A stretch of DNA of 64,000 bases from Blepharisma stoltei (lineage: Eukaryota; Ciliophora; Heterotrichea; Heterotrichida; Blepharismidae). Made by a program: the position numbers and the translations under genes. Below, one piece after another: positions 1 to 11,477 of the stretch. Under the pieces are notes generated by a model. The model was given only the letters and a program-made list of their open reading frames with translations, did no database searches and was not told the origin of the DNA. The stretch lies in contig CAJZBQ010000020.1 of assembly GCA_914767885.1 (NCBI GenBank), positions 930,001-994,000 on the forward strand, given 5' to 3'. The number at the start of each line of letters is the position of its first letter. The stretch's first letter is position 1.

Positions 1-63
1 AATTATATGTTTTTAGATAATATCATCCTTTTTTATCATAATCTGCAATGTAATTTATTATAG

Positions 64-3000
64 ACTATCAGGATAGAGAAAAATATCACAAGTGATCATT
101 ATGACGATGCAGGAAATGGCAAGATATGCTATGCTATTGTATTTAAGCATTGAACCGAAAACAACTTCCAATACAAATTTCGTCACAATATCACGTCTTC
201 ATATCCACCTTCAAACCAGCAAGTAGGAAACGTAATTGATATATTTGACTATCAAACCTATGAACCTACTGATGATCTTATAAGAGTTCCTAAGCCAGAA
301 TTCCAAGAGCAATATTTTGATAGTAATTTTATCCACGTCATGAACTATATTGACAATATTATTCTTAGGAATATTACAAATAATGCCAGCGCTTATATTG
401 CTGCAGGCTTTGTGCCTATGTGATATGATGATTACATCACTGATAATTTTATCACATTAATTGCGAATATGCTGCCATTTTTTATAGTAATTTCTTATGC
501 TATTCCTGTGTGTAGAATGATATCGCTAATAGTGCAGGAAAAAGAGTACAAAAATAAAGAAATGATGATGATTATGGGATTATCAAATTTTGCGTATTGA
601 ACATCGTGAATAACTTACTATTTCTCTATATATACAGTCATTGCAGGGATAAATAGTCTGATTTGTATGGCTCTGTTTAATTATAGCAGCACAGGGCTCA
701 TTTTTTTAATGTTTTGGTTATATGGGATTTCTTGTATAGCTTTCAGCGTCCTTATGAGTATGCTTTTTTCTAAGTCAAGAACTGCGGTAATGCTTAGTTT
801 GATGCTTTTTTTTATTAGCTATTTTATAAGTTTTGCAGTAATGGATCCGATATTAAGCTTTGGGCAAAAAGCTGCAGCTTCTTTGCTGCCAAATGTTGCA
901 CTATACTTAGGAATTGATATCTTAGCGAAGCTTGAAGAAGGAAGATCTGGAGTGCAGAATAGCATTAATATTAATACTAAAAAAACCTTTTACGTCCACT
1001 ATGGAGTCACCTTCTTCTGAAGCTTTTATCTTCCTTGCACTTAAGGGTCCGCAGGCTACAGGGTTAGCCTTCTTGGCCATAATTGTATGCTTTAGAGCGA
1101 CTTTACAAACTTCTAGGCTCACGGATGAGCTAATTTCTTTGACGTAAATAAGTTGTCTATATGAAAAATTCAAAAAAAAGTTTTTCTGGCCAGCTCTCCG
1201 CAAAAAGGAAAATTTTGAAGCCCAGGGAGTACTTCTGGTTTCATGCTGGAGAGTTGCCCTGTAGGCCTAATAGACTTTGCTGAGCTCCCTTTTGCAACTC
1301 TATATCTCCCTTTTATTTGAAGTAAAATCCAAAACAGAAAGCGGACTACAGCTCCACACACTGCTGGAATTGCTTATCTGCCATTACTGTCCATTCCTGG
1401 GTTGAAAGAATCTAGCCGGATATAATTAAATATGTGCTCGAGGCTGAATGGCTGGGAGGCCATGCCCGGTCGAGACGCAATATTTAATTATGGAATACAG
1501 AATAGCACTTGCAAAAAGAAATTGACCATTATACGTTTGAAACTTTTTATATTTTCATGGTAGTAGATACGGCCATCTTTGTGATTTTAGCATGATATTT
1601 AGATCGGATCTGGCCGAGTGAGTGGGGAATAAAAAGGCCATGATACTTTTTATTTTACTAACTCTCCTCCAAGCTAGATAATTAGTTGCCAGTAAGCTAT
1701 CCTAATTTTTTTTATTTAAAAGCCTTTTTTTTATTAAAATAGGGCACATTTAGACTAATTTCCTAATTTATTATTTTTGTCATAAATTATAATTAGTGTA
1801 CCATAAAAAGTAATATCTTAAAAAGGATAAATATTCTAACTACAACAGATAGAGACTAAGGATTTTTGGTGCCATGAGAAAAATAAGCGTAGTAAAGATA
1901 TTATTGAAAAAGAAATAGCATGAGGAGAAAATGTTGAGCCCGTTGACATAGTGATTGAAAAACAAAAAGAGTTAGGCCAAGCGTTGATTATCAGAAATTT
2001 TACTAACTCCCCCCTCCGTGGGTGAACAAAAAAATTTTGTTCACTCACGGAGGGGGATTAATTTTTTTTTTAAATTTCGAAATTTAAAAAAATCCTAATT
2101 TGCAAAATTGAAAACTAGATATTAATTTAATTTATAAAATTTATGTTTTAAAAAGCAATTTGTTTAAAATTAAACAGAATTAGCTCTAGATTTCATTATA
2201 CTAATTATCACTTATATATCAAAATTTTTTTCCATAAAAAATTTTGCTCACTCACGGAGGGTAGGTTTTGGGGGAAAATAGCAATTTTTCTAATGGTTTT
2301 GTCGCTCACAGAGGGGGGAGTAAAGTATTTAGCAGCAAAACAGCAGTAGATGGCCTTAATTTAGACATCTACCAAGATCAGATTTTTGCGCTTTTAGGTC
2401 ACAATGGTGCAGGGAAGACCACAACTATATCAATGATGATTGGCATGATTCCTGTAACAAGTGGAGAAATGCTTGTAAAAGATTTATTACTGTCCAAAGA
2501 TTTAGAAAAAATCCGGATGCTTCTTGGTGTATGTCCACAGCAAAATGTATTATATAATGACCTCACTCCTAAAGAGCATTTATATTTATTTTCTATCTTT
2601 AAAGGCAGGGTTAATAAAAATGAAATAAATGAGGATATAGAAGAAAAAATTTTAGACGTAAATTTAAAGGACAAAGAAAACAGTAGAGTTAAAAATCTTT
2701 CTGGTGGGCATATACATAAAAATGGTGACGACAGAAACCTGACCTCTCGGGCCTATTTCTTGCAGCCCAGTGTTGGAGATTTATGTGGAAAGGAGTGGGC
2801 AAATGTTTTATGTAAGCCGGACTAAGTTTGTCTGAGCCACTGAGAGCTGATACCTTGGGCTTTTCATCAGAGACCATTATTAGAAAGGATAGGACCAGTA
2901 ACAGCCCCAAGGCTGATAAACCCCTCGAATAGGGCTCAAGAGGCAACATCTATCTAACGAGAAACTGGGGGCTTCGACCCAGATGATGGGCCCTTAGGCT

Positions 3001-6000
3001 ACAGGAGTGAGGAGCCAGAAAGTATGTGCGAATCCCTTGCCTGCGGCGGCGAGGAGAGCATCTACCAGGTGTCTCATTAATGAAGATCATCTAGGTATGA
3101 AAATTCCCAGCCTGTCAAGAAAGAATGCCTATAACTATATAACTAAACATTTTTCTGGAAGGACAAAAAAGAAAATTATCATTAGCTATAGCACTTATTG
3201 CAGATTCTCCTATTGTTATTTTAGATGAGCCTACATCAGGTATGGATTTGAATTCGAGAAGACAGACTTGAGATATGCTAAAAAATAATAAAAGCAACCG
3301 AATAACTATATTTACAACTCATTATATGGACGAGGCAGATGTCCTTGCTGATAGAATTGGGATAATGTCACAAGGGAAATTACGATGTTGTGGAAGTTCT
3401 GCATTTCTAAAAAATCGATATGGGGTTGGCTATTATATAAAAATCGTCAAAGATTTAGATTCAGGTAATTCTTTTGATGATAATGCCGTTATTGATTTTA
3501 TAAGAAATCATATTTCAGAGTCGAAGATCTCATCAAATACTAGAGCTGAGATAACATTTCATTTACCTATTTCGAGTGTTTCACAATTCAATGATTTTTT
3601 TGCTAGTTTAGATGCGTCTTTACAAAAATTAAATATAAAATCATATGGAGTCTCAGCCACTACCTTAGAAGAAGTTTTCTTAAAGGTAGCTAGAGGAGAC
3701 GACACAGAGTTAAAAAATCTTGACTTTGAAGACATTGAGATAGAAGAAAATACATTAAAATCTGATTTTAGGCTTTCAAGAGACAGATTAAAAGGATCTC
3801 TTTTTTTTAAACATTTTTTTGCATTACTGAAGAAAAGAATTTTGTGGTCAAAAAGAGATGTGAAAAGCCTTATTTTCGAAATTTTCATCCCAATTATCCT
3901 TGTAATTATTGGGTTAGGGCTAATGCTGATTGCTAAAAGATTTAAAAATGAGTCTTCACATCTGCTTACAGTTACTGATTACCACAAGCCTCAAAATATC
4001 TTATATCAAGCTCAAAAAGGAAACAGCTTTATTCCATATTTAATGGCTGAAATTGAAAGGAAATACAATACTAAAGGAAAAAATACTATGAAAACGACTC
4101 CATGGGCTGACAATAATGATATTGTATCTTATGACGAATTTATTTTTAATGACAGAGATAACGTTAGTCCTTATAGGATGGGGGCTTATTACTTCTATAA
4201 AATGGATAATTTAACCCATCGCTATGAGCCTATAATTTTTCAAAACCAAACAGCATTCCAAGCTGTAGGAGTCTATTACAATTTGATATCTCAGGCAATT
4301 CTTCAAAGCATCAACCCTCAAATCAATGTAAAAGTATATAATCATCCTCTCCCTTATACTGCAAAAGTAATGAGTCTTAATAATATAGGAGATGGGTTTA
4401 TCGCTTCTATTATATTTTCTCTAGGATTTAGTTTTATTCCTACAGGAGTTATAGCACTAATTGCGAAAGAAAGGGAATCTAACATAAAACACCAGCATGT
4501 GATAAGTGGAGTGTCTTTATTTTCTTATTGGACTGCAAATTTTGTATGGGATATAGTAAAACATATAATTCCTGGAGTGATTTGTCCATTATTAATACTA
4601 GCATTTGGTGTTACGATATTGACAGAGCCTGGAGAAAGCTATGCTGCAGTCTGACTGCTAATGCTTCTTTTTGGGTGCTGTATGGCGTCTTTCACGTATT
4701 TTACAAGTTTTTTCTTTAGAAATTACCCAACAGCGCAAGTTGTAACAATTTTGCTAAATTTTGTGACTGGAAGTATCTTGGCTCCTGGAATTCTTGTAAT
4801 GTATCTTTTTGACCAAACTAGATCAGCAGCACATGGATTACGTTGAATTTTCAGAATTTTCCCTAATTTTTGTTTTGGGTTCGGAATTCTAGAAGTTGGC
4901 AGCAGAAGATTACTTGCATCATTAGATGGAAGAAATGAACCTTATGATGCTTTATCTTTAGACAGTGCAGGAGGAGATATTTTAATGATGGGAATAATGA
5001 CACTTGTTTATATGCTTTTAATATTTATAGCAGAATATATGGAAATCCATTTAAAGCTATTCCAATTTATTTTTAAACCTCACAAAATCAAGACCAAAAA
5101 ACACTCAAAAGATGATGATGTTGAAAAAGAAGCGAAGAAAGCAGAAAAAACAAACCCAAAAGATGTGCAAGTGAACGCTAAAGAGCTTCAAAAAGTGTTT
5201 AGAAGTGGAAAAACGCATTTGGTTGCTGTTGAAAATGTAAGCTTTAATGTAAATTATGATGAGTGTTTTGGGCTTCTGGGGGTGAATGGGGCTGGAAAGA
5301 CAACAACTTTTAAAATGCTTACGGGAGAAATTGCTCCTTCATCAGGAGAAGCATATATAAGCGGCTTTAGTATTAACAATGACTTCAATAATATAAGAAA
5401 AGTTATTGGATATTGTCCTCAATTTGATGCAATCAGTGAGCTGCTCACAGTAAAAGAGAATTTAAATTTGTACGCTGATATTAAAGGAATTCCTAAAGTA
5501 TGGAAAAAAGAAATGGTTAATGAAATTATTATGAATATGGACTTGGAAAAGTATGAGAATGCATTATCAGGAAACTTATCTGGAGGTAATAAAAGAAAAT
5601 TATCAGTTGCAATTGCTTTGATTGGGAACCCTTCAGTTTTATTTTTAGATGAGCCTTCTGCTGGAATGGACCCAGAGACGAGGAAAAAGCTTTGGCAAGT
5701 ATTATCAAATATTAAACAAAATGGATCATCTGTTTTGTTGACAACTCATTCAATGGAAGAAGCTGAAGCTCTTACTCCGATAAATAAATAATTTAAATGA
5801 AAAATTAATATAAAAGACTTTCTTAAAATAAATAAACTTAATTTATTTTAAGCAATGCTAAATTAGTGATAGAATGGCCATTATGGTTGCTGGCAAATTT
5901 CAATGCTTAGGCACTCCAACTTGAATTAAAAATAAATACGGAGATGGCTATGAACTCCAAATCAAAACAGAGCCCCCATCTGATTTTGAATTAACAGACA

Positions 6001-6534
6001 GAGATAAACAGTTAGATAGAGAAATCCAAGATAAAGATTCGATTCCTAGCTCTCAAGTTTCGAAGTGCCTTGATATCTTAGGAGCCCAATTTTTAAAAGA
6101 AGAAATCCATGAAAAAGGATCAGGCTCTGCTTTTTTTTACCAGCTAAAGCGTGAAAATTCAGTTCCTAGAGACTCTTTTATATCATGAGTAATATCTGAA
6201 GAAATTATAGATAAAATTCACGAATGGTTGAAATCTGAGTTTAATGATGTAGAAATCATTGAACGATATGGAAATTTATCAAAATTCAAAATATACAGAG
6301 TAGATTTAATTACTGCTCAAATAAAAATTCAAAATATACAGATTTTATTTAATAACCACTCAAAATTTACCCAAATCAAGCATATTAAAACAAGAAAATA
6401 GATCCGTAGGCTATTTATTTTCAGTTATTGAAGAGAAAAAGCAAGAACTCAGAATATCAGAATACTCTCTATCCCAAACTTCACTCGAACAAATTTTCAA
6501 CAATTTTGCAAGAAATATAGACGAACCTCAATAA
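64..6534 (+). CDS. ABCA-type ATP-binding cassette transporter, 5' end outside window, interrupted by six inserts
   Basis: A full-size ABC-A lipid-type exporter (membrane domain, ATPase, membrane domain, ATPase, C-terminal regulatory region). The first visible in-frame stop is at 61-63, so an earlier exon lies behind an IES or outside the window. ATPase 1 shows Walker A GHNGAGKT near 2397 and DEPTSGMD near 3226. ATPase 2 shows GVNGAGKT near 5281, LSGGNKRKL near 5575 and LDEPSAGMD near 5645. Several in-frame TGA codons (for example near 152, 421, 598 and 607) read as Trp. Coding is split by inserts at 960-1502, 1651-1849, 2004-2320, 2690-3143, 5773-5863 and 6301-6406. Four of them restore the frame exactly when cut at TA. 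The two retroposon-like ones (960 and 2690) leave a one-base discrepancy. The stop TAA is at 6532-6534, 12 bp from the convergent USP gene. Substrate cannot be told from sequence. Confidence 0.9.
960..1502 (-). mobile_element. Retroposon-like insert in ABCA gene (approximate ends)
   Basis: A non-coding, comparatively G+C-rich block separates two parts of the first membrane domain. CAGAATAGCA occurs at both edges (about 954-963 and 1497-1506), a 10-bp direct repeat like a target-site duplication, and contains a TA that could serve as excision pointer. Next to the left copy is ATTAATATTAAT, which on the minus strand is a (TTAATA)n tail, so the insert probably runs on the minus strand. Near 1425-1490 TAATTAAATAT and ATATTTAATTA are inverted. 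Cutting at the two TAs joins the right region of the protein but one base out of frame; a sixth A in the run at 1511 would correct it. Confidence 0.6.
1651..1849. other. TA-bounded IES in ABCA gene, 199 bp
   Basis: The reading frame fails after PWYF. Removing 1651-1849, between TA at 1651 and TA at 1850, gives PWYFLETKDFW, which has the spacing usual for ABCA proteins here. An alternative right TA at 1841 also keeps frame but adds three residues. The insert contains TAACTCTCCTCC near its left end, like the ends of other IESs in the window. Confidence 0.6.
2004..2320 (+). mobile_element. MITE-1 copy as IES in ABCA gene, 317 bp
   Basis: Starts TAACTCCCCCCTCCGTG and ends GAGGGGGGAG before TA at 2321. 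The left end holds the hairpin of two facing CTCCGTG modules, and the right end has two more modules in one orientation. It carries the shared core TCTAGATTTCATTATA. About 70 bp of A/T spacer found in longer copies is missing. Excision fuses ...LIIRNFT with [11 protein letters not shown], the normal sequence ahead of the first ATPase domain, so the call is strong. Confidence 0.9.
2690..3143 (+). mobile_element. Retroposon-like element, copy A, in ATPase domain 1 of ABCA gene
   Basis: It splits the ABC signature. TTAAAAATCTTTCTGG at 2690 recurs in decayed form as CTAAACATTTTTCTGG at 3143, an imperfect target duplication. The body begins CATATACATAAAAATGGTGACGACAG, related to copies B-D. At 2961-2982 there is a hairpin, CTGGG..TTCGA.CCCAG, resembling a tRNA T-arm or pol III B box. 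The right end has a TATAAC-type repeat tail. Cutting at TA (2690/3144) leaves the downstream frame one base out: one base too many in TCTGGAAGGACA compared with LSGGQKRKL. Confidence 0.7.
5773..5863. other. TA-bounded IES in ABCA gene, 91 bp
   Basis: Coding stops after EEAEALTP. Removing the segment between TA 5773 and TA 5864 gives [18 protein letters not shown], the expected continuation after the H-loop of ATPase 2. Begins TACTCC. Confidence 0.85.
6301..6406. other. TA-bounded IES in ABCA gene, 106 bp
   Basis: Removal between TA 6301 and TA 6407 joins KFKIYR to [11 protein letters not shown], reconstituting the C-terminal regulatory region that ends [14 protein letters not shown]. Without it a TAG stops the frame near 6399. 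Confidence 0.85.
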
Positions 6535-6546
6535 ATAATTTTTATA

Positions 6547-9500
6547 TTACTGCTCACTAATCAATTTATTATCAATTTCCCTAAATTCACCGTCCGCAAC
6601 GCATGATCTCTGCCTTATTAGTTTTTCATGCAATTTCTGCCATGTTGATATTTTTGACTTCGCTAATTTATTTATAGCCTCTATAAACTTGGTGGCGACT
6701 TCTTCTTTTCTCCATCCTTCTATCCAAGAATAAGGATCTATTGAGTTTATCACGATTTTTAGCTCTTCAAGTTCTTTAGGTAAGTCTTCAAAATTAAACG
6801 TTGGGTCGCATTGCCCTATTTTAAGGTTTTGAATCAGATTCCCGAAGTCCTCATTATTTTTTTCAGTCATATTTCCCGTTTCTCTTATAGCTCTATGAGC
6901 TGCCTCTATCCTTCTCAAAACTTGTATGTAGTGTATATCATCATTAGTGATAAATAAGCTTGTCATAAATGCTGTATGATTAGCCCAATAAAACGCTTCA
7001 TTTATATTCCCTTTTGCGATCTCATAAAAAATATTTGAAGTTAGTCTTAAAACTAGAATTTTATTTGCATCGACAGGGATTTTTTGATACTCAGTTGTCG
7101 CATCATTTCCTAGAGAAAGGTGAAATGCAATTCCATGGAAAGCGTCAAAGAATTTCTCCTGAATCAGATTTTCTAGAATATATACACAGATAAGTGCATC
7201 ACAATAGTTTGTGAAAAAAGTGGTTTTTTCTTTGTTTATACTTTTTCATTTTATTATCTTTGAGGAAATGGTGTGAATAGTTGTTGGGCAATCCAAGGCA
7301 AAAGACTATAATTTTTCTTTTTCTGACTGAGTAAGTTCAAATCTAAAGGGAAGATCTTTGCAAACTGACTTAAATTGGCCATTAAGTTTGGCCCATAGAG
7401 GCTCGGTTTTGTCAAGTTCTGATAAAGACCTATAATCAGGGTTGCATTCTTTAACACATATATCAAGGATAAAATACCTACTAACTCCATCTAAATTTGG
7501 AAAAAATTTATTTTCCAATTTAATGCTGGCTGATTATTTTCAAAAAATCAGAGTTTTAATTTATTTTATGAAGAATTAATCTAAAATTAATCTATTCAGC
7601 ACTCTATCTGTTATAATAGCGCTCGACTGAACTTACTTCATTAAATTAGCTCAAAGCTATTTATATAGAGATTAGTGAGTTTAATATACCTCAAAAATGG
7701 AAAATTTAGTGATATTTTACTCCAATTTAAAATGGGGAGTAAGCTGCTCTTCATAGCGAATTTTTAGATAAACAGCGAAATTAATAAGTTCATGCTTCAT
7801 GCTTTCTTGTCGTGTGTTTTTTTGATTAAGATAGCTTTGGTATTGAGCATAGGCTGTGGTTTGTCTCACAGTATATAAATCTTGAATTGCTTTTATTATT
7901 AAAGACAGTTTATATTCTATTACTTCATCATACGCTTTTTTATTTTCTTCATCAATTTCTCGTCGTAGGTCATCTGGGACGAGAGATTTATAATGATCTT
8001 GAGGAATTTCATTAGGAGTATTTAATGAATAGCTGCGAAGACGACCTTTTGGGAAATTGGGAATCAAGTTACTGTCGATGTAAATTAATCCATAAGCAGA
8101 ATTCGAGCCATGGCCTCCTATAGCTTCTGCCATTACTTCATATTCTTTTACTTCAGTAACGTTCACATCATTGTATTTTCTCCATATAGAGTATTCAGGA
8201 TCATAAATAAAAGCATAATAATGCCCTCCTTCCACTGAGCCTTCATGCATTAAAATAGAATGCAGTTGATAACGGTGCTGCTTTAGCTCATTTATGTCAA
8301 AGATCGCCTCGATTTCTTTTTTGTGGCGATCTAATTGTATTTCCATATCATTAATCATGCCTTGTACGTTCCCTGCTAGCTCCTCAAAAAAGCACTTAGA
8401 TTGGCTGATCTCTGGCAGCATCCCAGAATCAATCTCAACCCTATCAGCTTCCTTACCAGTATTTTCATCAGTTTCCATAATTTCTGTTAAATTCAATTGG
8501 TTCCCTAAAAACACCGCAACTTGTTGAAGCATGACGTCAAGTCTTAAATCATTTGAGTTAAATTTTTTGAATTTCTCGATAGATTGTTCTAATAAAACAA
8601 CTCTTTTTTTAAGGTTTAGCATTCTTTCTCTGAGACTTAAGCTTAATTCTTTATTTTTCAATAAAAATCGATCAGTGTAAATACTATTAGGGAATTGAAA
8701 AGCATCACTGTTTTTAGTAAGTGAGCCAGCTTGCACTCTTTGGATTTGGAAAAAGAGCAGTCCTGGCAATTTATCAATCCATATCTCTTGATGAGCATTT
8801 GTATATGCATTTTCGTTTGGTTTATATTCTTGGATATCTCTGTTAAATGCACAATCCCATGCTCTGTAAAGATTCTTATCTTTTAAATCTAACAAAATTT
8901 GCCCAAATGTGCCTGGGCTATTAAAAACATCAGAATCTTGCGATTTCAAAAAATAAACCTGTCTTCCATAGAAAAGCTGCGAAATTATTCCTTCAGGAAG
9001 CTGCTCTTCAGTTAGGCTAACACTTTCTTTTCTCCTCCCTTCTGAAACATTAATTTCTTGGTTATCATTCCCCCTTTCCAACAAAAATTTAGTTTTAAAC
9101 CCTTCTTCAATTTTTGATATAAAATTCATATTAAAAAATCCTGCATTTTTTTGGTCTCCTAATTCCATTTGATTTCCAGAGTCATCAACTAGGGCATTTA
9201 ATACTCCAGACGGATCAGCGTATTTTTTATTGCTTTTGATCATATGAGCAAATAACTGTCTAAGCTGCTCAATGAGCTTAATGCTAGTTTTCATTTTAGT
9301 TCCTTCTGATCCTGATTCTAATTGATATAAAAGAGATGCACTGAGACGGAATTGTAATATTTCTTGGGTGATTTTTGGCACCATAAAGTAAGATTGAAGC
9401 AAAGAGTTGAAAGCTGAGGCATGGTCAATATACTTAAGTCCCACAGGTACTCCTTCAGTCCTTTGCCTTTGTTCTGGGTTAAGAGGCTCAAATGTATAGG

Positions 9501-9808
9501 AAGGAGATGATCAGCTAGTTTCTTTAAGGGAATCTTCAATTGCTTTTGATAAATTTTCATCATCTTTTGATACGACATTACTTTCCATAAAGTTGGTTTG
9601 CAGACTTTGGTTAACTGAATAAAAAATTACTTGCTTCTTTAAGTTCAGGGTCATAACTCTCTGTGCCTTGATCTAATAAATAAGAAAGCGCTTCTTCCTG
9701 ATTGTTTTTGAATTTTTGTAAAGCCTCTACAGCTTGTGTTCTTGAAAATCCCATGTCAATAAGCAAGCTGATACTGTTTTCACTAACAGGAATCTGATTC
9801 TGAACCAT
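6547..9808 (-). CDS. USP25/28-like ubiquitin carboxyl-terminal hydrolase
   Basis: A cysteine-protease deubiquitinase of about 984 aa once two IESs and one intron are removed. At the N-terminus (from 9808) is a UBA-like domain, SLLIDMGFSRTQAVEALQKF. After the 16-nt intron at 9615-9630 comes the USP catalytic fold. GLKYIDHASAFNSLLQ matches the start of the fold, but the usual catalytic Cys in a GLxNxGxxCY box appears to be Ala or Ser here. The His box region is GSVEGGHYYAFIYD, followed by WRKYNDVNVTEV. The C-terminal helical region continues past two IESs at 7521-7739 and 7237-7308; total coding length after removal is divisible by three. Start is the first ATG upstream of the UBA domain. The gap to the PP2C stop upstream is only 46 bp. 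Loss of the catalytic Cys would make it a non-catalytic member; this needs an alignment. Confidence 0.85.
7237..7308. other. TA-bounded IES in USP gene, 72 bp
   Basis: On the minus strand the frame stops after SEKEKL. Removing the segment between TA 7237 and TA 7309 gives SEKEKLNKEKTTFFTNY and the frame stays open to the stop at 6547. Shortest but one of the IESs here. Confidence 0.8.
7521..7739. other. TA-bounded IES in USP gene, 219 bp
   Basis: Read on the minus strand it starts TACTCCCCATTTTAAATTGG, the terminus of MITE-2, but its other end does not match that family. Removal between TA 7521 and TA 7740 joins RYEEQL to KLENKFFPNLDG in frame. Confidence 0.8.
9615..9630 (-). other. 16-nt spliceosomal intron in USP gene
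   Basis: Minus-strand sequence GTAATTTTTTATTCAG. Without removal the frame ends at TAA directly after it; with removal the UBA exon joins the catalytic exon in frame (EAINQSLQTNF). Confidence 0.85.
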
Positions 9809-9854
9809 TTATAATTAGTAAAATTGATTTCCATTTATATTAAATAAAAGTACA

Positions 9855-11099
9855 CTATACTAAAGAAACAGTTTTTCTTGCCTGTTTCGCGTGTTTTTTG
9901 AGCCCTTTGAGGCCTATTAAGATTAGTGTCAAGTTGTCCATGCTCCTTCGTCTCAATGCTGATCTTATAACATCATTAACAGCTTCAGCACATTTATTAG
10001 GATAAGGAACCAAAAAATTTTCTGTTACTGAGTTTCAAATGCATTCTACCATTTCTTTGTTGGTCATTCTATCAAAAATCCCATCACATCCCATTGCGAT
10101 AAAATCGTGCTCGTCTTGGATTTTAAATGCTTTTATATCAGGATCAGCAATCAGGCATTTCGGGTTTCCCCCTAAATGCTCATCTTTAGCTTCAATGTCA
10201 CCAAAACTCCTGGAAACTGAAAGTCGTCCAGGTAAAATTCTATATACATGTTGAAGCCCTTGCTTTGCACTATTTGAAGGGATTGACGCACTCGTATATA
10301 TTTTTCCTCCTGAATTTAAAATTCTTGACCGCTCCGGCTCTTCTCCAGGTTTATGATCTTCTGTCAAAGGATAAATTTTCAAGCCTCTTTCTGAGCTGAG
10401 AACTGATCTAGAATCTCCAACATTCGCCACAAAGCATTTCGTATTGACTACCAAACAAACTGTTGCACATGATCCTGATTTATCATTATTTTGCTGAGCT
10501 AAATGCAAAAATTCTCTTTCTGCCGTCTTAAATCCATTAATAAGTGCTTCAGTTGGGTTCTTTGGGAAATGCGGATCTCTTATTACAAAATTATGCAAAT
10601 TATCTTTCAAAAAATCCGCACATCTGCATCCTCCATGTCCATCATAGATTCCATAAAACGAGCATTTTGGTCAAGGCTCATTTGCCCTTTCTGGCGGACT
10701 ACGAATATTTATAACGATTGAAACCCGGTCTTCATTATATTTTCTTATCAATCCTTCATGCGTGTTTACAGCATATAATCTGACGTTCCCACATCTTTTG
10801 TCTGAAAATTTTGCAGGATATAAATTTGGGATAGAGTCATATTGGTTTATTTTCAAATTGGTAGAAGAATAGCTAGGCTGAATAGGAGGCAGTCTATCAA
10901 AAATAGGAGTTTCGCTGCCACTTCTTGGCATTCTTCGAGATGTAACAGCGTGATGATTTGGGGTTTCAGGCGGTTCTGAATAATGAGGCGACAGCATAAG
11001 TTTTTCAAGTTTGGGAAGCGATTTATAGCCTTGTAAAATTGCTGGTCGAGAAGGATTTGGAAATGAGGACCGTGATAGAGAAGGTTTTTGATACTTCAT
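9855..11099 (-). CDS. PP2C-type Ser/Thr phosphatase (PPM family)
   Basis: A metal-dependent protein phosphatase of 414 aa. A basic, Pro/Ser-rich N-terminal region of about 120 residues precedes the PPM domain. Motifs in order: RKYNEDRVSIV, FYGIYDGHGG (metal-binding Asp), SGSCATVCLV, FVANVGDSRSVL, LTEDHKP, LSVSRSFGD, FIAMGCDGIFDRMTNKE and a final DNLTLILI. Two in-frame TGA codons encode Trp (NEPWPKC and ECIWNSV). Start is the ATG at 11099; an alternative upstream frame opening lacks support. Function is dephosphorylation of Ser/Thr; target unknown. Confidence 0.92.
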
Positions 11100-11477
11100 T
11101 TTTGTTTTTGTGAGACCGTTTTCATGGCTGGAATAGTAAAATAAATATAACAAAATAGAAATAATTAAGTTTATTTAGTGTAAAGAAAAGAAAACATTGA
11201 AAACTTTATAGATGATATTTTTGCTGAGCATGACTGAAATTATAAAAATATAAAAATTTGGATATAAATAGACTTTGTAAATTGAAATGGAAAGAAAAAT
11301 TCTCCATGTCTTGCAATGCCAATGATTATTCACTGTTGCAATATAATAGCAATAAGCAGATTTAAATAATCAAAATCTATAAAATATAGCCACATAAAGG
11401 GTGCATTATTCTGCTTTGGCATTTCGAGAAGTTAAATAATTGATTTATTTTTGAGTTCTTAAAATTTTGAATTAATT
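11100..11477. other. Intergenic, A+T-rich
   Basis: Between the 5' end of the PP2C gene and the 3' end of the next minus-strand gene. No coding, repeat or RNA feature recognised; it must hold the PP2C promoter. Confidence 0.4.

Noticed and set aside
932-1361. Several overlapping ORFs in the insert of the ABCA gene
   Set aside because: They lie within retroposon-like non-coding DNA, lack homology and disagree with the transporter frame.
2961-2985. tRNA gene suggested by the T-arm-like hairpin
   Set aside because: No acceptor, D or anticodon arm could be built around it; it recurs in repeats instead.
8294-8527. Plus-strand open frame within the USP gene
   Set aside because: Shadow of the minus-strand coding sequence, which has clear USP motifs.
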